Positions 1 through 6,454 of a DNA stretch of 9,925 nt are shown here, one piece after another (position 1 is the stretch's first letter; each line of letters begins with the position of its first letter). The stretch is from assembly GCA_003510825.1 (NCBI GenBank), contig DOKO01000354.1, forward strand, positions 1 through 9,925, read 5' to 3'. The DNA is from Stenotrophomonas sp. (GTDB taxonomy: Bacteria; Pseudomonadota; Gammaproteobacteria; Xanthomonadales; Xanthomonadaceae). The notes under the pieces are model-generated. The model made no database searches. It saw only the letters and a list, made by a program, of their open reading frames with translations, and had not been told where the DNA came from. Both the position numbers and the translations under genes were made by a program.

Positions 1-626
1 CTCCGGCCGCCGCACCGGCCCCGACCACCACCGCGCTGACCGGTCCGGCCCCGGTGGAAGGCAGCGACTACCAGGTGATCAGCAACGGCCAGCCGTTCCA
101 GCCGGCCGCCGGCAAGGTCGAAGTGGTCGAGATCTTCGGCTACGTCTGCCCGGCCTGCGCCGCCTTCCAGCCGCTGGTTGGCCCGTGGAAGGCCGGCCTG
201 CCGAGCGACGTGAACTTCGTCTACGTGCCGGCCATGTTCGGCGGCACCTGGGACAACTACGCCCGTGCCTTCTACGCCGCGCAGACCCTGGGCGTGCAGG
301 AGAAGACCCACGAAGCGCTGTATGCCGCCATCCACTCGCAGCAGACCCTGAAGGGTGAGCGCGGCGCCGACTCGGTCGACGACATCGCCAAGTTCTACGC
401 CGGTTACGGCGTGGATCCGAAGCAGTTCGCCGCCACCATGGGCAGCTTCGCGGTGAACGCCAAGACCAACTCGGCCAAGCAGTTCGCCCAGCGCAGCGCG
501 ATCAGCGGCACCCCGTCGATCATCATCAACGGCAAGTACCTGGTGAAGGGCAAGAGCTTCCCGGACATGCTGCGCATCGCCGACCACCTGATCGCCCGCG
601 AACGCGGTGCGGCCCAGGCTCACTGA
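1..626 (+). CDS. dsbA: DsbA-family thiol:disulfide interchange protein (5' end outside window)
   Basis: Periplasmic dithiol oxidase of the DsbA family, which donates disulfides to newly exported proteins and is normally re-oxidised by DsbB. The reading frame is open through the left edge, so the start and signal peptide lie outside. The visible part opens with an Ala/Pro/Thr-rich stretch of about 17 residues, probably a linker after the signal or anchor. The thioredoxin fold follows: a beta strand ending FGYV, the redox motif CPAC (bases 147-158), a helical insertion, and the cis-proline loop GTPS (about 507-518) followed by IIINGKY. About 190 residues from GTG 54 make a normal DsbA mature domain. 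GTG 54 is not the true start because coding sequence continues upstream. The active-site dipeptide is Pro-Ala, not the Pro-His of E. coli DsbA. The next gene starts 23 bp downstream. The family is certain; the dsbA symbol is likely, though these genomes may carry more than one copy. Confidence 0.9.
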   Translation, partial: PAAAPAPTTTALTGPAPVEGSDYQVISNGQPFQPAAGKVEVVEIFGYVCPACAAFQPLVGPWKAGLPSDVNFVYVPAMFGGTWDNYARAFYAAQTLGVQEKTHEALYAAIHSQQTLKGERGADSVDDIAKFYAGYGVDPKQFAATMGSFAVNAKTNSAKQFAQRSAISGTPSIIINGKYLVKGKSFPDMLRIADHLIARERGAAQAH

Positions 627-649
627 TCCAAGAGAAAGCATTACCGGCC

Positions 650-1417
650 GTGACTTCCCCCCACACACGGACCCTGCGCTTGCTGACGGCCAACATCCAG
701 GCCGGCTCAAGCACCCGCCGCTACAGCGACTATGTGACCCGCAGCTGGTCACATGCGCTGCCGGCGGGACGCAAGCGCAGCAGCCTGGACGCGATCGCCA
801 CCCTGGCGCGCGGCCATGACATCGTCGGCCTGCAGGAGGCCGACCCGGGCAGCCTGCGGTCGGGCTTCACCAACCAGACCCATTACCTGGCCCAGCGTGC
901 CGGCTTCAATTACTGGAGCCACCAGCCGAACCGGCGCATGGGCGGGGTGGCGTCCAGCGCCAACGGCCTGCTGAGCAAGCTGGAACCGGTGGAAGTACAG
1001 GACCACGCCCTGCCCGGCCGCATCGGCGGGCGCGGCGTGCTGCTGGCCAAGTTCGGCGATGGCGAGGACGGCCTGGCCGTGGCCGTGGCCCACCTGTCAC
1101 TGGGCGCGGGTTCGCGGATGTCACAGCTCGGATTCATCGCCGAGCTGCTGTCCGACCACCCGAACGCGGTGCTGATGGGCGATTTCAACTGCTTGGCCGA
1201 GCGCCCTGAAATGCAGGTGCTGTACCAGAAGACCCGGCTGCAGCCGCCAGGCTGCGTGGTGCCGACCTTCCCCAGCTGGCGCCCGGACCGGGCCATCGAC
1301 CACATCCTGGTCAGCAGCAACCTGCAGACCCGCAGCGTGGAAGCCGTACCGGCCGCGTTCTCCGACCACCTGGCCCTGGCCATGGCCATCGACGTCCCGG
1401 CGGAAGCCCTGCGCTGA
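650..1417 (+). CDS. Endonuclease/exonuclease/phosphatase (EEP) family metal-dependent hydrolase
   Basis: A 255-residue protein of the EEP superfamily (fold shared by exonuclease III, DNase I and sphingomyelinases), which cleaves phosphodiester or phosphoester bonds using a divalent metal. The family signatures appear in order: TANIQ with Asn15, GLQEAD with metal-binding Glu63, HLS with His148, GDFN with Asp178 and Asn180, IDHIL with Asp217-His218, and SDHLA with the catalytic-type Asp239-His240. The catalytic set is therefore complete. I see no convincing signal peptide, so it is probably cytoplasmic. The start is GTG 650, preceded by a weak purine stretch (AAGAGAAA, about 12 nt upstream). 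No in-frame ATG fits, and the N-terminal strand TLRLLTANI needs this start. It lies 23 bp after dsbA and may be co-transcribed with it. The substrate (DNA, RNA, phospholipid or inositol phosphate) cannot be read from the sequence. Confidence 0.88.
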   Translation: MTSPHTRTLRLLTANIQAGSSTRRYSDYVTRSWSHALPAGRKRSSLDAIATLARGHDIVGLQEADPGSLRSGFTNQTHYLAQRAGFNYWSHQPNRRMGGVASSANGLLSKLEPVEVQDHALPGRIGGRGVLLAKFGDGEDGLAVAVAHLSLGAGSRMSQLGFIAELLSDHPNAVLMGDFNCLAERPEMQVLYQKTRLQPPGCVVPTFPSWRPDRAIDHILVSSNLQTRSVEAVPAAFSDHLALAMAIDVPAEALR

Positions 1418-1426
1418 CCCACCGTT

Positions 1427-1477
1427 CCGGTAGGTGCGGACCTGCTGCTCCGGTGGGTGCGGACCGTTGGTCCGCAC
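1427..1477 (+). repeat. GTAG-type palindrome with partial tandem copy (SMAG-like)
   Basis: A 16-nt segment at 1427-1442 beginning CCGGTAGGTG recurs at 1450-1465 with one mismatch (GTAG becomes GTGG). The second copy leads into a perfect 9-bp stem, GTGCGGACC (1457-1465), loop GTT, GGTCCGCAC (1469-1477). The GTAG lead followed by a stem with a 3-nt loop is the layout of SMAG repeats in Stenotrophomonas. The first copy looks truncated: it has the GTAG and left arm but no right arm. In the convergent junction after the EEP gene the hairpin could also stop + strand transcription. Confidence 0.7.
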
Positions 1478-1483
1478 GGCTCT

Positions 1484-1508
1484 CCGCCGGGCATGGCCCG
1501 GCGCTACC
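1484..1508 (-). repeat. SMAG (GTAG) palindromic repeat overlapping the rhtA stop codon
   Basis: Read on the - strand this is GTAG (1507-1504) followed by a GC-rich near-palindrome centred on CAT, with arms GCCGGGC and GCCCGGC. It is identical over 25 nt to 6567-6591, in the same orientation, which establishes it as a dispersed repeat. The TAG of its GTAG is the stop codon of the exporter gene. With the unit at 1427-1477 it forms a head-to-head pair with the GTAG ends facing outward. Confidence 0.8.
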
Positions 1509-2379
1509 CGGCCTGCACCACCGGGGTCCTCAGCCGCCGTGCGGTCATCGTGCTGCCCACCGAGGCCACCACCGTGCAGCCGATCGCCAGCCACTGCACG
1601 CCCTCCAGGTGTTCGTGCAGCAGCAGCATCGCCCACAGCGCGGCCACCGCCGGTTCCATGCTGATCAGGATGCCGAAGGTCTCCTTGGGCAGGCGCTTGA
1701 GCGCCATCATCTCCAGCGACATCGGGATCGCGCTGGACACCAGCGCCACCAGCAGGCCCGCCAGCAGGATCTTCGGCTCCAGCAGCGCCATGCCGGCATG
1801 GGCCACGCCCACCGGCACCACCACCAGCGACGCCGCCAGCAGCCCCAGTGAAACCGTGTGGCCGGCATGCAGGTGGCCGGCGCGCTTGCCGAACACGATG
1901 TACAGGCCCCAGCACGCGGCCGCCCCCATCGCATAGAGCACGCCGGCCGGGTCCAGCGCCGGGCCGCCGCCCAGCGGCAGCAGCAGCAACAGGCCTACCA
2001 GCGCGCAGCCCACCCAGAGGAAATCGATCGGCCGCCGCGAGGACAGCATCGCCACCGTCAGCGGGCCGGTGAACTCGATGGCCACGGCGATGCCGAAGGG
2101 AATGGTGCGGATGGCCATGTAGAACAGCAGGTTCATCAGGCCCAGGGTCAGCCCGTAGCGGAGGATGGTCATCGCATCCACGCGGCTGGTCTTCCAGCGC
2201 CACGGCCGCCAGAACAGCAGCAGCAACAGCGCCGAGAAGCCCACGCGCAGGGCGCTGGTGCCCTGCGCGCCGACCAGCGGAAACAGGTGTTTTGCGTAGG
2301 AGGTGCCGATGGCCAGCGCGGTAACCGAGCCGAGCACCGCCAGCGCCGGCAACATCGGCGCGAATCGGGAAGTCTGCAT
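1504..2379 (-). CDS. rhtA: RhtA-like EamA-family amino-acid exporter (threonine/homoserine efflux type)
   Basis: An inner-membrane exporter of the drug/metabolite transporter superfamily. It resembles E. coli RhtA, which exports threonine and homoserine, along its whole length: AKHLFPLVGAQG near the first helix, GIAVAIEFTGPL, SSRRPIDF, ACWGLYI, SLEMMALKRLP and SMEPAVAAL all have close counterparts there. Two EamA repeats of about 130 residues together give about ten membrane helices. The length from ATG 2379 is 291 residues, near the E. coli protein (about 295). An in-frame GTG at 2385 would add two residues; neither start has a clear Shine-Dalgarno sequence. The gene diverges from an Lrp/AsnC regulator 72 bp away, a common arrangement in which the regulator controls the exporter. 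The stop codon TAG falls inside a SMAG repeat. The substrate is inferred from similarity and could be another amino acid. Confidence 0.85.
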   Translation of the reverse strand: MQTSRFAPMLPALAVLGSVTALAIGTSYAKHLFPLVGAQGTSALRVGFSALLLLLFWRPWRWKTSRVDAMTILRYGLTLGLMNLLFYMAIRTIPFGIAVAIEFTGPLTVAMLSSRRPIDFLWVGCALVGLLLLLPLGGGPALDPAGVLYAMGAAACWGLYIVFGKRAGHLHAGHTVSLGLLAASLVVVPVGVAHAGMALLEPKILLAGLLVALVSSAIPMSLEMMALKRLPKETFGILISMEPAVAALWAMLLLHEHLEGVQWLAIGCTVVASVGSTMTARRLRTPVVQAG

Positions 2380-2451
2380 GCGCACAGTCTATTGCGCTGG
2401 CGGCGAGCACTTGGCTCAATTGACGGCCCGTCCGCGCAATTTCTGCTCGCC
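2380..2451. promoter_or_regulatory. Divergent rhtA / lrp-type intergenic control region
   Basis: This 72-bp gap must hold both promoters. It contains the most AT-rich patches nearby (CAATTG at 2417-2422, CAATTT at 2437-2442). AATTG (2418-2422) and CAATT (2437-2441) form an inverted repeat spaced 14 nt apart, and GACG-GCC-CGTC (2422-2432) is nested between them, though the two are not centred on the same base. For the exporter, TTGAGC (2419-2414) and CAATAG (2394-2389) read on - could be a loose -35/-10 pair with a 19-nt spacer. That would put the transcript start almost at the start codon. Operator and promoter calls are tentative. Confidence 0.35.
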
Positions 2452-2925
2452 ATGGCCACCGCCCCCGTGCTGGACAGCTTCGACCACGCCATCCTCGACC
2501 TGCTGCAGCAGGACAACGCCCTGCCGCAGCGGCAGATCGCCGAGGCCGTGCACCTGTCCACCCCCGCCGTGCAGCGGCGCATCAAGCGCCTGCAGGACAG
2601 CGGCGTGATCGCCGCCAACGTGGCCGTGCTCGACGCGGCCAAGGTCGGGCGCCCGCTGACCATCATCGTCGAGGTGCGGGTGGTCAGCGAGCAGCGCGAA
2701 AAGGTCGCCCCGTTCCGGCGCCGCGTGCAGGACGATCCGGCGGTGCAGCAGTGCTATTCGATCACCGGCGATGGCGATTTCCTGCTGCTGCTCTCGGCGG
2801 CGTCGATGGAAGAGTACGAAGCGATCACCGAGCGCCTGTTCGGCGGCGATGACAACATCGAGCGCTTCCGCACTTCGGTGGCGCTGGGCACGTTGAAGCG
2901 CAGCTTCTCGGTGCCGCTGCCATGA
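2452..2925 (+). CDS. Lrp/AsnC-family transcriptional regulator
   Basis: A 157-residue regulator of the leucine-responsive protein family, of normal length. Residues about 8-60 form the DNA-binding helix-turn-helix: ILDLLQQDNALPQRQIAEAV, then LSTPAVQRRIKRLQDSGVI as recognition helix and wing. Residues about 68-150 form the RAM ligand-binding and oligomerisation domain, with a clear GDGDFLLLL turn and the terminal TSVALGTLKR strand. Such proteins sense amino acids and bind as dimers or octamers. The divergent RhtA-like exporter makes export of a threonine-like amino acid the most likely target; that is inference. ATG 2452 was chosen because it places Asp8 and the first helix as in the family, although no Shine-Dalgarno sequence precedes it. 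The 3' end overlaps the M23 peptidase start by 4 bp (ATGA), suggesting translational coupling. Confidence 0.92.
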   Translation: MATAPVLDSFDHAILDLLQQDNALPQRQIAEAVHLSTPAVQRRIKRLQDSGVIAANVAVLDAAKVGRPLTIIVEVRVVSEQREKVAPFRRRVQDDPAVQQCYSITGDGDFLLLLSAASMEEYEAITERLFGGDDNIERFRTSVALGTLKRSFSVPLP

Positions 2926-3473
2926 CCCCGCCGCCCTCCCCTGCCCGACGCCTGCGCCGCTGGCTGCTTTCCGGCACCCTGCTGCTGGCCGTCGGCATCA
3001 CCGTGCTCTCGCTGTGGAACAGCCCGTGGGCGGCGGCACCGAAGATGCTGTGGGCGCTGGGACGCATGCCACCGGCCACCGAGCTGCCCGTGCCCGTGGA
3101 CGGCGTGCGCCCGCGGCAGATCGCCGACACCTTCGGTGCACCCCGCGGCAGTGACCGCACGCATGCCGGCATCGACATCTTCGGCAAGCGCGGCACGCCC
3201 GTGCGCAGCGCTACCGCAGGCGTCGTCGCCGATGTGGGCGAACGCGGGCTCGGCGGGCGCCAGGTCTGGGTGATCGGGCCCGGCCGCGAGCGCTACTACT
3301 ACGCGCACCTGGAAGACTGGGCCGAGGGCCTGGCGCGAGGCCAGGTGGTGCAGGCCGGGCAGCTGCTGGGCCATGTCGGCGACAGCGGCAACGCCAAGGG
3401 CACGCCGCCGCACCTGCACTGGGGCATCTACGGCAAGGACGGCGCCCGCGACCCGTTGCCGCTGCTGCGTTGA
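2922..3473 (+). CDS. Membrane-anchored M23-family (LytM-type) metallopeptidase
   Basis: A 183-residue protein of peptidase family M23, zinc endopeptidases that cut peptidoglycan cross-bridges or stem peptides. A basic N-terminus (RRLRRW) and one hydrophobic helix at about residues 14-32 anchor it with the catalytic domain in the periplasm. Zinc ligands are His81 and Asp85 (HAGID) and His166 (HLHWG); His129 (YYAHLED) and His164 supply the other conserved histidines. The full active site is present, so it should be a working enzyme rather than a LytM-type activator. DTFGAPRG before the active site and GQLLGHVGDSG after it are typical of the family. It has no coiled coil or LysM domain, so it is a minimal version. 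Its ATG overlaps the regulator's stop codon in ATGA, with only a poor Shine-Dalgarno sequence, so translation probably depends on the gene upstream. A 75-bp gap follows. Confidence 0.9.
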   Translation: MTPPPSPARRLRRWLLSGTLLLAVGITVLSLWNSPWAAAPKMLWALGRMPPATELPVPVDGVRPRQIADTFGAPRGSDRTHAGIDIFGKRGTPVRSATAGVVADVGERGLGGRQVWVIGPGRERYYYAHLEDWAEGLARGQVVQAGQLLGHVGDSGNAKGTPPHLHWGIYGKDGARDPLPLLR

Positions 3474-3548
3474 TCGCAGTGACGCTGCGGCTCGACACCA
3501 CGACGGGCCCGCCGCATCATCAACCGCGGTGACAGGGAGAGCACGCCG

Positions 3549-4025
3549 ATGACCCAGCTTCGCGCCACCCCGCTGTTGATCGCTACCGTGATCCTGGCCA
3601 CCGGTTGCAGCACCCTGCAGGCACATCGCGACCCGTGGTGCAGGCAACTGGCTGCCTACGCCAACACCGCACAGGTCGATGCCCCGCGATCGATTGAACT
3701 GGTGACCGACTGGAGCTGCTGGAGCAAGGGCTGCGAGGACGATGGCAGCGACGCGGGCAAGCAGTTCTGCCGCTGGCTGATCCCCAACACCTCGACCGAA
3801 TTCGCCTCGGCCAATATTCGCCACATGCTGGCCTGCCTGGATCCAACGGCCATCCATGCCGGGCGTATGCGCAGCACCCCGGTGTACATGACCGGCAAGG
3901 TACAGGTGTACGGCGCGCCCATGATCGATGAAGACGTGATGGTCACCGTCGAGTACGCCGATGGCATCGAGGGCCAGTTGCCGCACATGAAGATCCAGGC
4001 CGAGCGCATCCCGCTGGACGACTGA
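3549..4025 (+). CDS. Small cysteine-containing lipoprotein of unknown function
   Basis: I do not recognise the family. The 158-residue protein starts with a lipoprotein signal: hydrophobic LLIATVI, then lipobox LATGC with Cys20 as the lipidated residue. Ser at +2 predicts sorting to the outer membrane. After Cys20 there are five more cysteines (31, 57, 62, 74, 96), so one or two disulfides in the periplasm are likely. The C-terminal third (about 105-155) is predicted to be beta-rich, with MRSTPVYMTGKVQVYG and DVMVTVEYADG as strand-like stretches. ATG 3549 has a good ribosome site, GGGAGA at 3535-3540, with 8 nt spacing. It follows the M23 gene by 75 bp on the same strand and may be read from the same transcript or its own promoter. 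It is confidently a gene; its function is unknown. Confidence 0.8.
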   Translation: MTQLRATPLLIATVILATGCSTLQAHRDPWCRQLAAYANTAQVDAPRSIELVTDWSCWSKGCEDDGSDAGKQFCRWLIPNTSTEFASANIRHMLACLDPTAIHAGRMRSTPVYMTGKVQVYGAPMIDEDVMVTVEYADGIEGQLPHMKIQAERIPLDD

Positions 4026-4058
4026 CGCGGCGAAGGGACTGGCACGCCCCGGCGCCAT

Positions 4059-4087
4059 TTGTAAATAGAAACAATTCGCATTACGAT
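4059..4087 (+). promoter_or_regulatory. Sigma70-like promoter of the fhuE-like gene
   Basis: TTGTAA (4059-4064) and TACGAT (4082-4087) are separated by exactly 17 nt. Each matches 4 of 6 consensus bases. This is the only strongly AT-rich patch between 4026 and 4251. A start near 4094 would give a leader of about 160 nt before ATG 4252. Confidence 0.6.
4064..4082. promoter_or_regulatory. Fur-box-like operator in the fhuE-like promoter spacer
   Basis: A 19-bp imperfect palindrome, read on - as AATGCGAATTGTTTCTATT, resembles the Fur consensus AATGAGAATNATTCTCATT at 13 of 18 defined positions. It fills the spacer between the proposed -35 and -10, where iron-loaded Fur would block RNA polymerase. 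Its position ahead of a siderophore receptor gene supports the call. Confidence 0.65.
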
Positions 4088-4251
4088 ATTTGCGTTTTCC
4101 GGGCAGCCAGGACGGTTCGCCCTCCTCGCATTGCCCAGCCACCGTCCTGCAGCGCAGGGCCCCGCCAGCGGCGTGAGACCCCCACCAGCCGCGGCGCCAG
4201 ACCATCCGGGAAGCCGGTCGGACGCACGCACGTGCCCGTCCAGGAACCCAC
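4088..4251 (+). other. Long 5' leader of the fhuE-like gene
   Basis: About 160 nt separate the proposed promoter from ATG 4252. The stretch is C-rich and shows no recognised riboswitch, terminator hairpin or convincing small ORF. It ends in the ribosome site AGGAA (4242-4246), 5 nt before the start codon. Extended leaders of this kind can be targets for small RNAs, but nothing here proves that. Confidence 0.4.
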
Positions 4252-6414
4252 ATGATCCGCTCGACCCCTGCTCTCCTGCCGCATCGCCTGTCCGCGGCGG
4301 TGCTCTCCGCCCTGTGCCTGGCCGCCGCGCCGGTCGCCTTCGCCGAAACCGCCGCCGACCCGACCACCCTCGACAAGGTCGTGGTGAAGGGTGAGCGCGC
4401 CGAAGGCTATTCAGTGCGCAAGACCTCCGCCGGTACCCGCTTCGACCTGGCCCCGCGCGAGATCCCGCAGTCGATCAGCATCATCAGCCACCAGCGCATC
4501 GAGGACCAGAACCTCGACGACATCATCGACGTGCTGGGCAACACCACTGGCGTGAGCAGCACCCAGTCCGACACCGAGCGCACCGAGTTCTACGCGCGCG
4601 GTTTCTACATCGACAGCTATCAGTTCGATGGCCTGCCGACGCAGATGGTGCAGAACTGGAGCTACGGTGACTCCGGCCTGGACCTGGCCCTGTACGACCG
4701 CGTGGAAGTGGTGCGCGGTGCCACCGGCCTGCTCAGCGGCGCCGGCAACCCGTCCGCTTCGGTGAACCTGATCCGCAAGCACGCCGACAGCGCCGAACTG
4801 GCCGGCAGCGTCTCGGTCAACGTCGGCAGCTGGGGCCGCACCCGCACCACCGTGGACGTGGGCAGCGCGCTGAATGCCAGCGGCACCGTGCGTGGTCGCG
4901 TCATCGGCAGCTACCTGGACACCGATGCGCAGATGGACCGCTACAACCAGCACAAGACGCTGGGCTACATGGTCATCGATGCCGACCTGACCCCCGATAC
5001 GCAGCTGAGCGTGGGCTACGACTACCAGCAGAAGCGCGCCAACGGCGCGACCTGGGGCGGCTTCCCGATGCTGTTCTCCGATGGCACCAGCACCGGCTAC
5101 GACGAGTCGTTCAACGCCAGCCCGAACTGGACCTACTGGGACACCACCAGCAAGCGCGCCTTCGCCACCCTGGAGCACGGCTTCGCCAACGGCTGGAAGT
5201 TCAAGATCGGCGCCACGCATGACGAGACCAAGGCCGACGACAAGCTGTTCTACCCGGCCTACAACGACTGGGTCACCGGCGCCTCGTACTTCGACAGGAA
5301 CACCGGTGCCGGCATCTCGCCGTCGGCCGGCTTCTACAACACCGAGCGCAAGGTCGACGCGATCGATGGCTTCGTCGACGGTCCGTTCCAGCTGTTCGGC
5401 CGCGAACACCAGTTCATGGCAGGCCTGAGCTACAACAAGCGCGACTACGCCAACTACGGCGACTACCAGGTCGGTGGTGCCGGCCTCGCGTGGGACCCCT
5501 TCTCCAGCTACCTGAACTGGAACGGCAACATCAGCGAACCGAACTGGAACCCGCTGAGCCTGGCCAGCGAAGGCACCATCACCCAGAAGGCCGGCTATGC
5601 CGCCACGCGCCTGTCGCTGGCTGATCCGCTGAAGCTGATCATCGGTGCGCGCTACACCGACTGGAAGAGTGAAGGCGAAGGCGCCGATCGTTCGCACAAG
5701 GTGACCACGCCGTATGCCGGCCTGGTGTTCGACATCAATGACACCTACTCGACCTACGCCTCGTACACCGAGATCTTCCAGCCGCAGATGCTGAAGGACC
5801 GCAACGGCAGCTACCTCGATCCGGTCGACGGCAAGAGCTACGAAGTGGGCGTCAAGGGCGCGTGGTTCGACAACCGCCTGAATGCCTCGGTGGCCGTGTT
5901 CCGCATCGAGCAGGACAACGTCGGCCAGTCGACCGGTGAACCGGTGATCGGCGGAACCGGCGGCGAAACCGCCTACATCGCCGCACGCGGCACGGTCAGC
6001 CGCGGCTTCGAGTTCGAGCTGAACGGCGAACTGGCACCGGGCTGGAATGCCACCTTCGGCGCCTCGCGCTATGTGGCCAAGGACATCAACGATGCGGACA
6101 TCAACACCAACCTGCCGCAGACCACGCTGAAGCTGTTCACCAGCTACACCCCGCAGTCGTTGCAGGACCTGACCGTCGGCGGTGGTGCCAACTGGCAGAA
6201 CCGCATCTACTACGCGGTGCCGGCGTACGGGCGCATCGAACAGGACGGCTACGCGCTGGTCAGCGCCTTCGTGCGCTACCGCATCTCGCCGGAGTTCAGC
6301 GTGCAGGCCAACCTCAACAACCTGCTGGACAAGAAGTACTACTCGCAGATCAACGGCTACGGTGCGTTCGGCGACGGCCGCAATGGCTCGCTGACCTTCA
6401 CCTGGTCGTTCTGA
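4252..6414 (+). CDS. fhuE: FhuE-like TonB-dependent receptor for ferric hydroxamate siderophores
   Basis: An outer-membrane TonB-dependent receptor of 720 residues. Signal peptide 1-31 has likely cleavage after AFA (before Glu32). A TonB-box-like stretch lies at 40-46 (LDKVVVK). The plug domain spans roughly 60-175, with REIPQSISIIS, YARGFYIDSYQFDGLPT and the hallmark VEVVRGATGLLSGAGNPSAS (151-170). The 22-strand barrel fills the rest, ending with NNLLDKKYY and a terminal Phe for outer-membrane insertion. Similarity to E. coli FhuE, the receptor for ferric coprogen, rhodotorulic acid and ferrioxamine, runs the full length, for example ATRLSLADPLKLIIGARYTDW, TPYAGLVFDINDTYSTYASY and FRIEQDNVGQSTGEP. 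The exact ligand is inferred. AGGAA at 4242-4246 supports ATG 4252. No siderophore synthesis genes, sigma/anti-sigma pair or ferric reductase are adjacent, so it looks like a stand-alone xenosiderophore receptor under Fur control. Confidence 0.92.
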   Translation: MIRSTPALLPHRLSAAVLSALCLAAAPVAFAETAADPTTLDKVVVKGERAEGYSVRKTSAGTRFDLAPREIPQSISIISHQRIEDQNLDDIIDVLGNTTGVSSTQSDTERTEFYARGFYIDSYQFDGLPTQMVQNWSYGDSGLDLALYDRVEVVRGATGLLSGAGNPSASVNLIRKHADSAELAGSVSVNVGSWGRTRTTVDVGSALNASGTVRGRVIGSYLDTDAQMDRYNQHKTLGYMVIDADLTPDTQLSVGYDYQQKRANGATWGGFPMLFSDGTSTGYDESFNASPNWTYWDTTSKRAFATLEHGFANGWKFKIGATHDETKADDKLFYPAYNDWVTGASYFDRNTGAGISPSAGFYNTERKVDAIDGFVDGPFQLFGREHQFMAGLSYNKRDYANYGDYQVGGAGLAWDPFSSYLNWNGNISEPNWNPLSLASEGTITQKAGYAATRLSLADPLKLIIGARYTDWKSEGEGADRSHKVTTPYAGLVFDINDTYSTYASYTEIFQPQMLKDRNGSYLDPVDGKSYEVGVKGAWFDNRLNASVAVFRIEQDNVGQSTGEPVIGGTGGETAYIAARGTVSRGFEFELNGELAPGWNATFGASRYVAKDINDADINTNLPQTTLKLFTSYTPQSLQDLTVGGGANWQNRIYYAVPAYGRIEQDGYALVSAFVRYRISPEFSVQANLNNLLDKKYYSQINGYGAFGDGRNGSLTFTWSF

Positions 6415-6420
6415 TGCAGA

Positions 6421-6445
6421 CGGCGCCGGGCAGTCCCCGGCGCCG
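6421..6445 (+). terminator. Strong hairpin after the fhuE-like gene
   Basis: A perfect 10-bp GC-rich stem (arms 6421-6430 and 6436-6445, loop CAGTC) starts 6 nt after the stop codon. The downstream bases, TGGGTCGTT, are only weakly T-rich. Intrinsic termination is likely but not textbook. Confidence 0.6.
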
Positions 6446-6454
6446 TGGGTCGTT

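Noticed and set aside
1858..2451. In-frame upstream extension of the Lrp-type gene
   Set aside because: It lies antisense to the exporter, is Gln/Arg/His-rich, and the family start fits ATG 2452.
3475..3489. Short hairpin CGCAG-TGACG-CTGCG after the M23 gene
   Set aside because: It has only 5 bp, no T tract, and is expected by chance at this GC content.
4131..4251. Possible upstream ORF in the fhuE leader, starting at TTG 4131
   Set aside because: There is no ribosome site, it is Pro/Arg/Ser-rich, and it overlaps the receptor start in another frame.
2754..4376. 540-codon open frame on the - strand
   Set aside because: It runs antisense across the Lrp-type, M23 and lipoprotein genes and the Fur promoter region, and is low-complexity Arg/Ala/Gly-rich with no domain.
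4411..5697. Long open frame (428 codons) on the - strand inside the receptor gene
   Set aside because: It is fully antisense to the clear FhuE-like gene, has a composition typical of high-GC shadow frames (Val/Ala/Gly/His-rich), and no recognisable motif.
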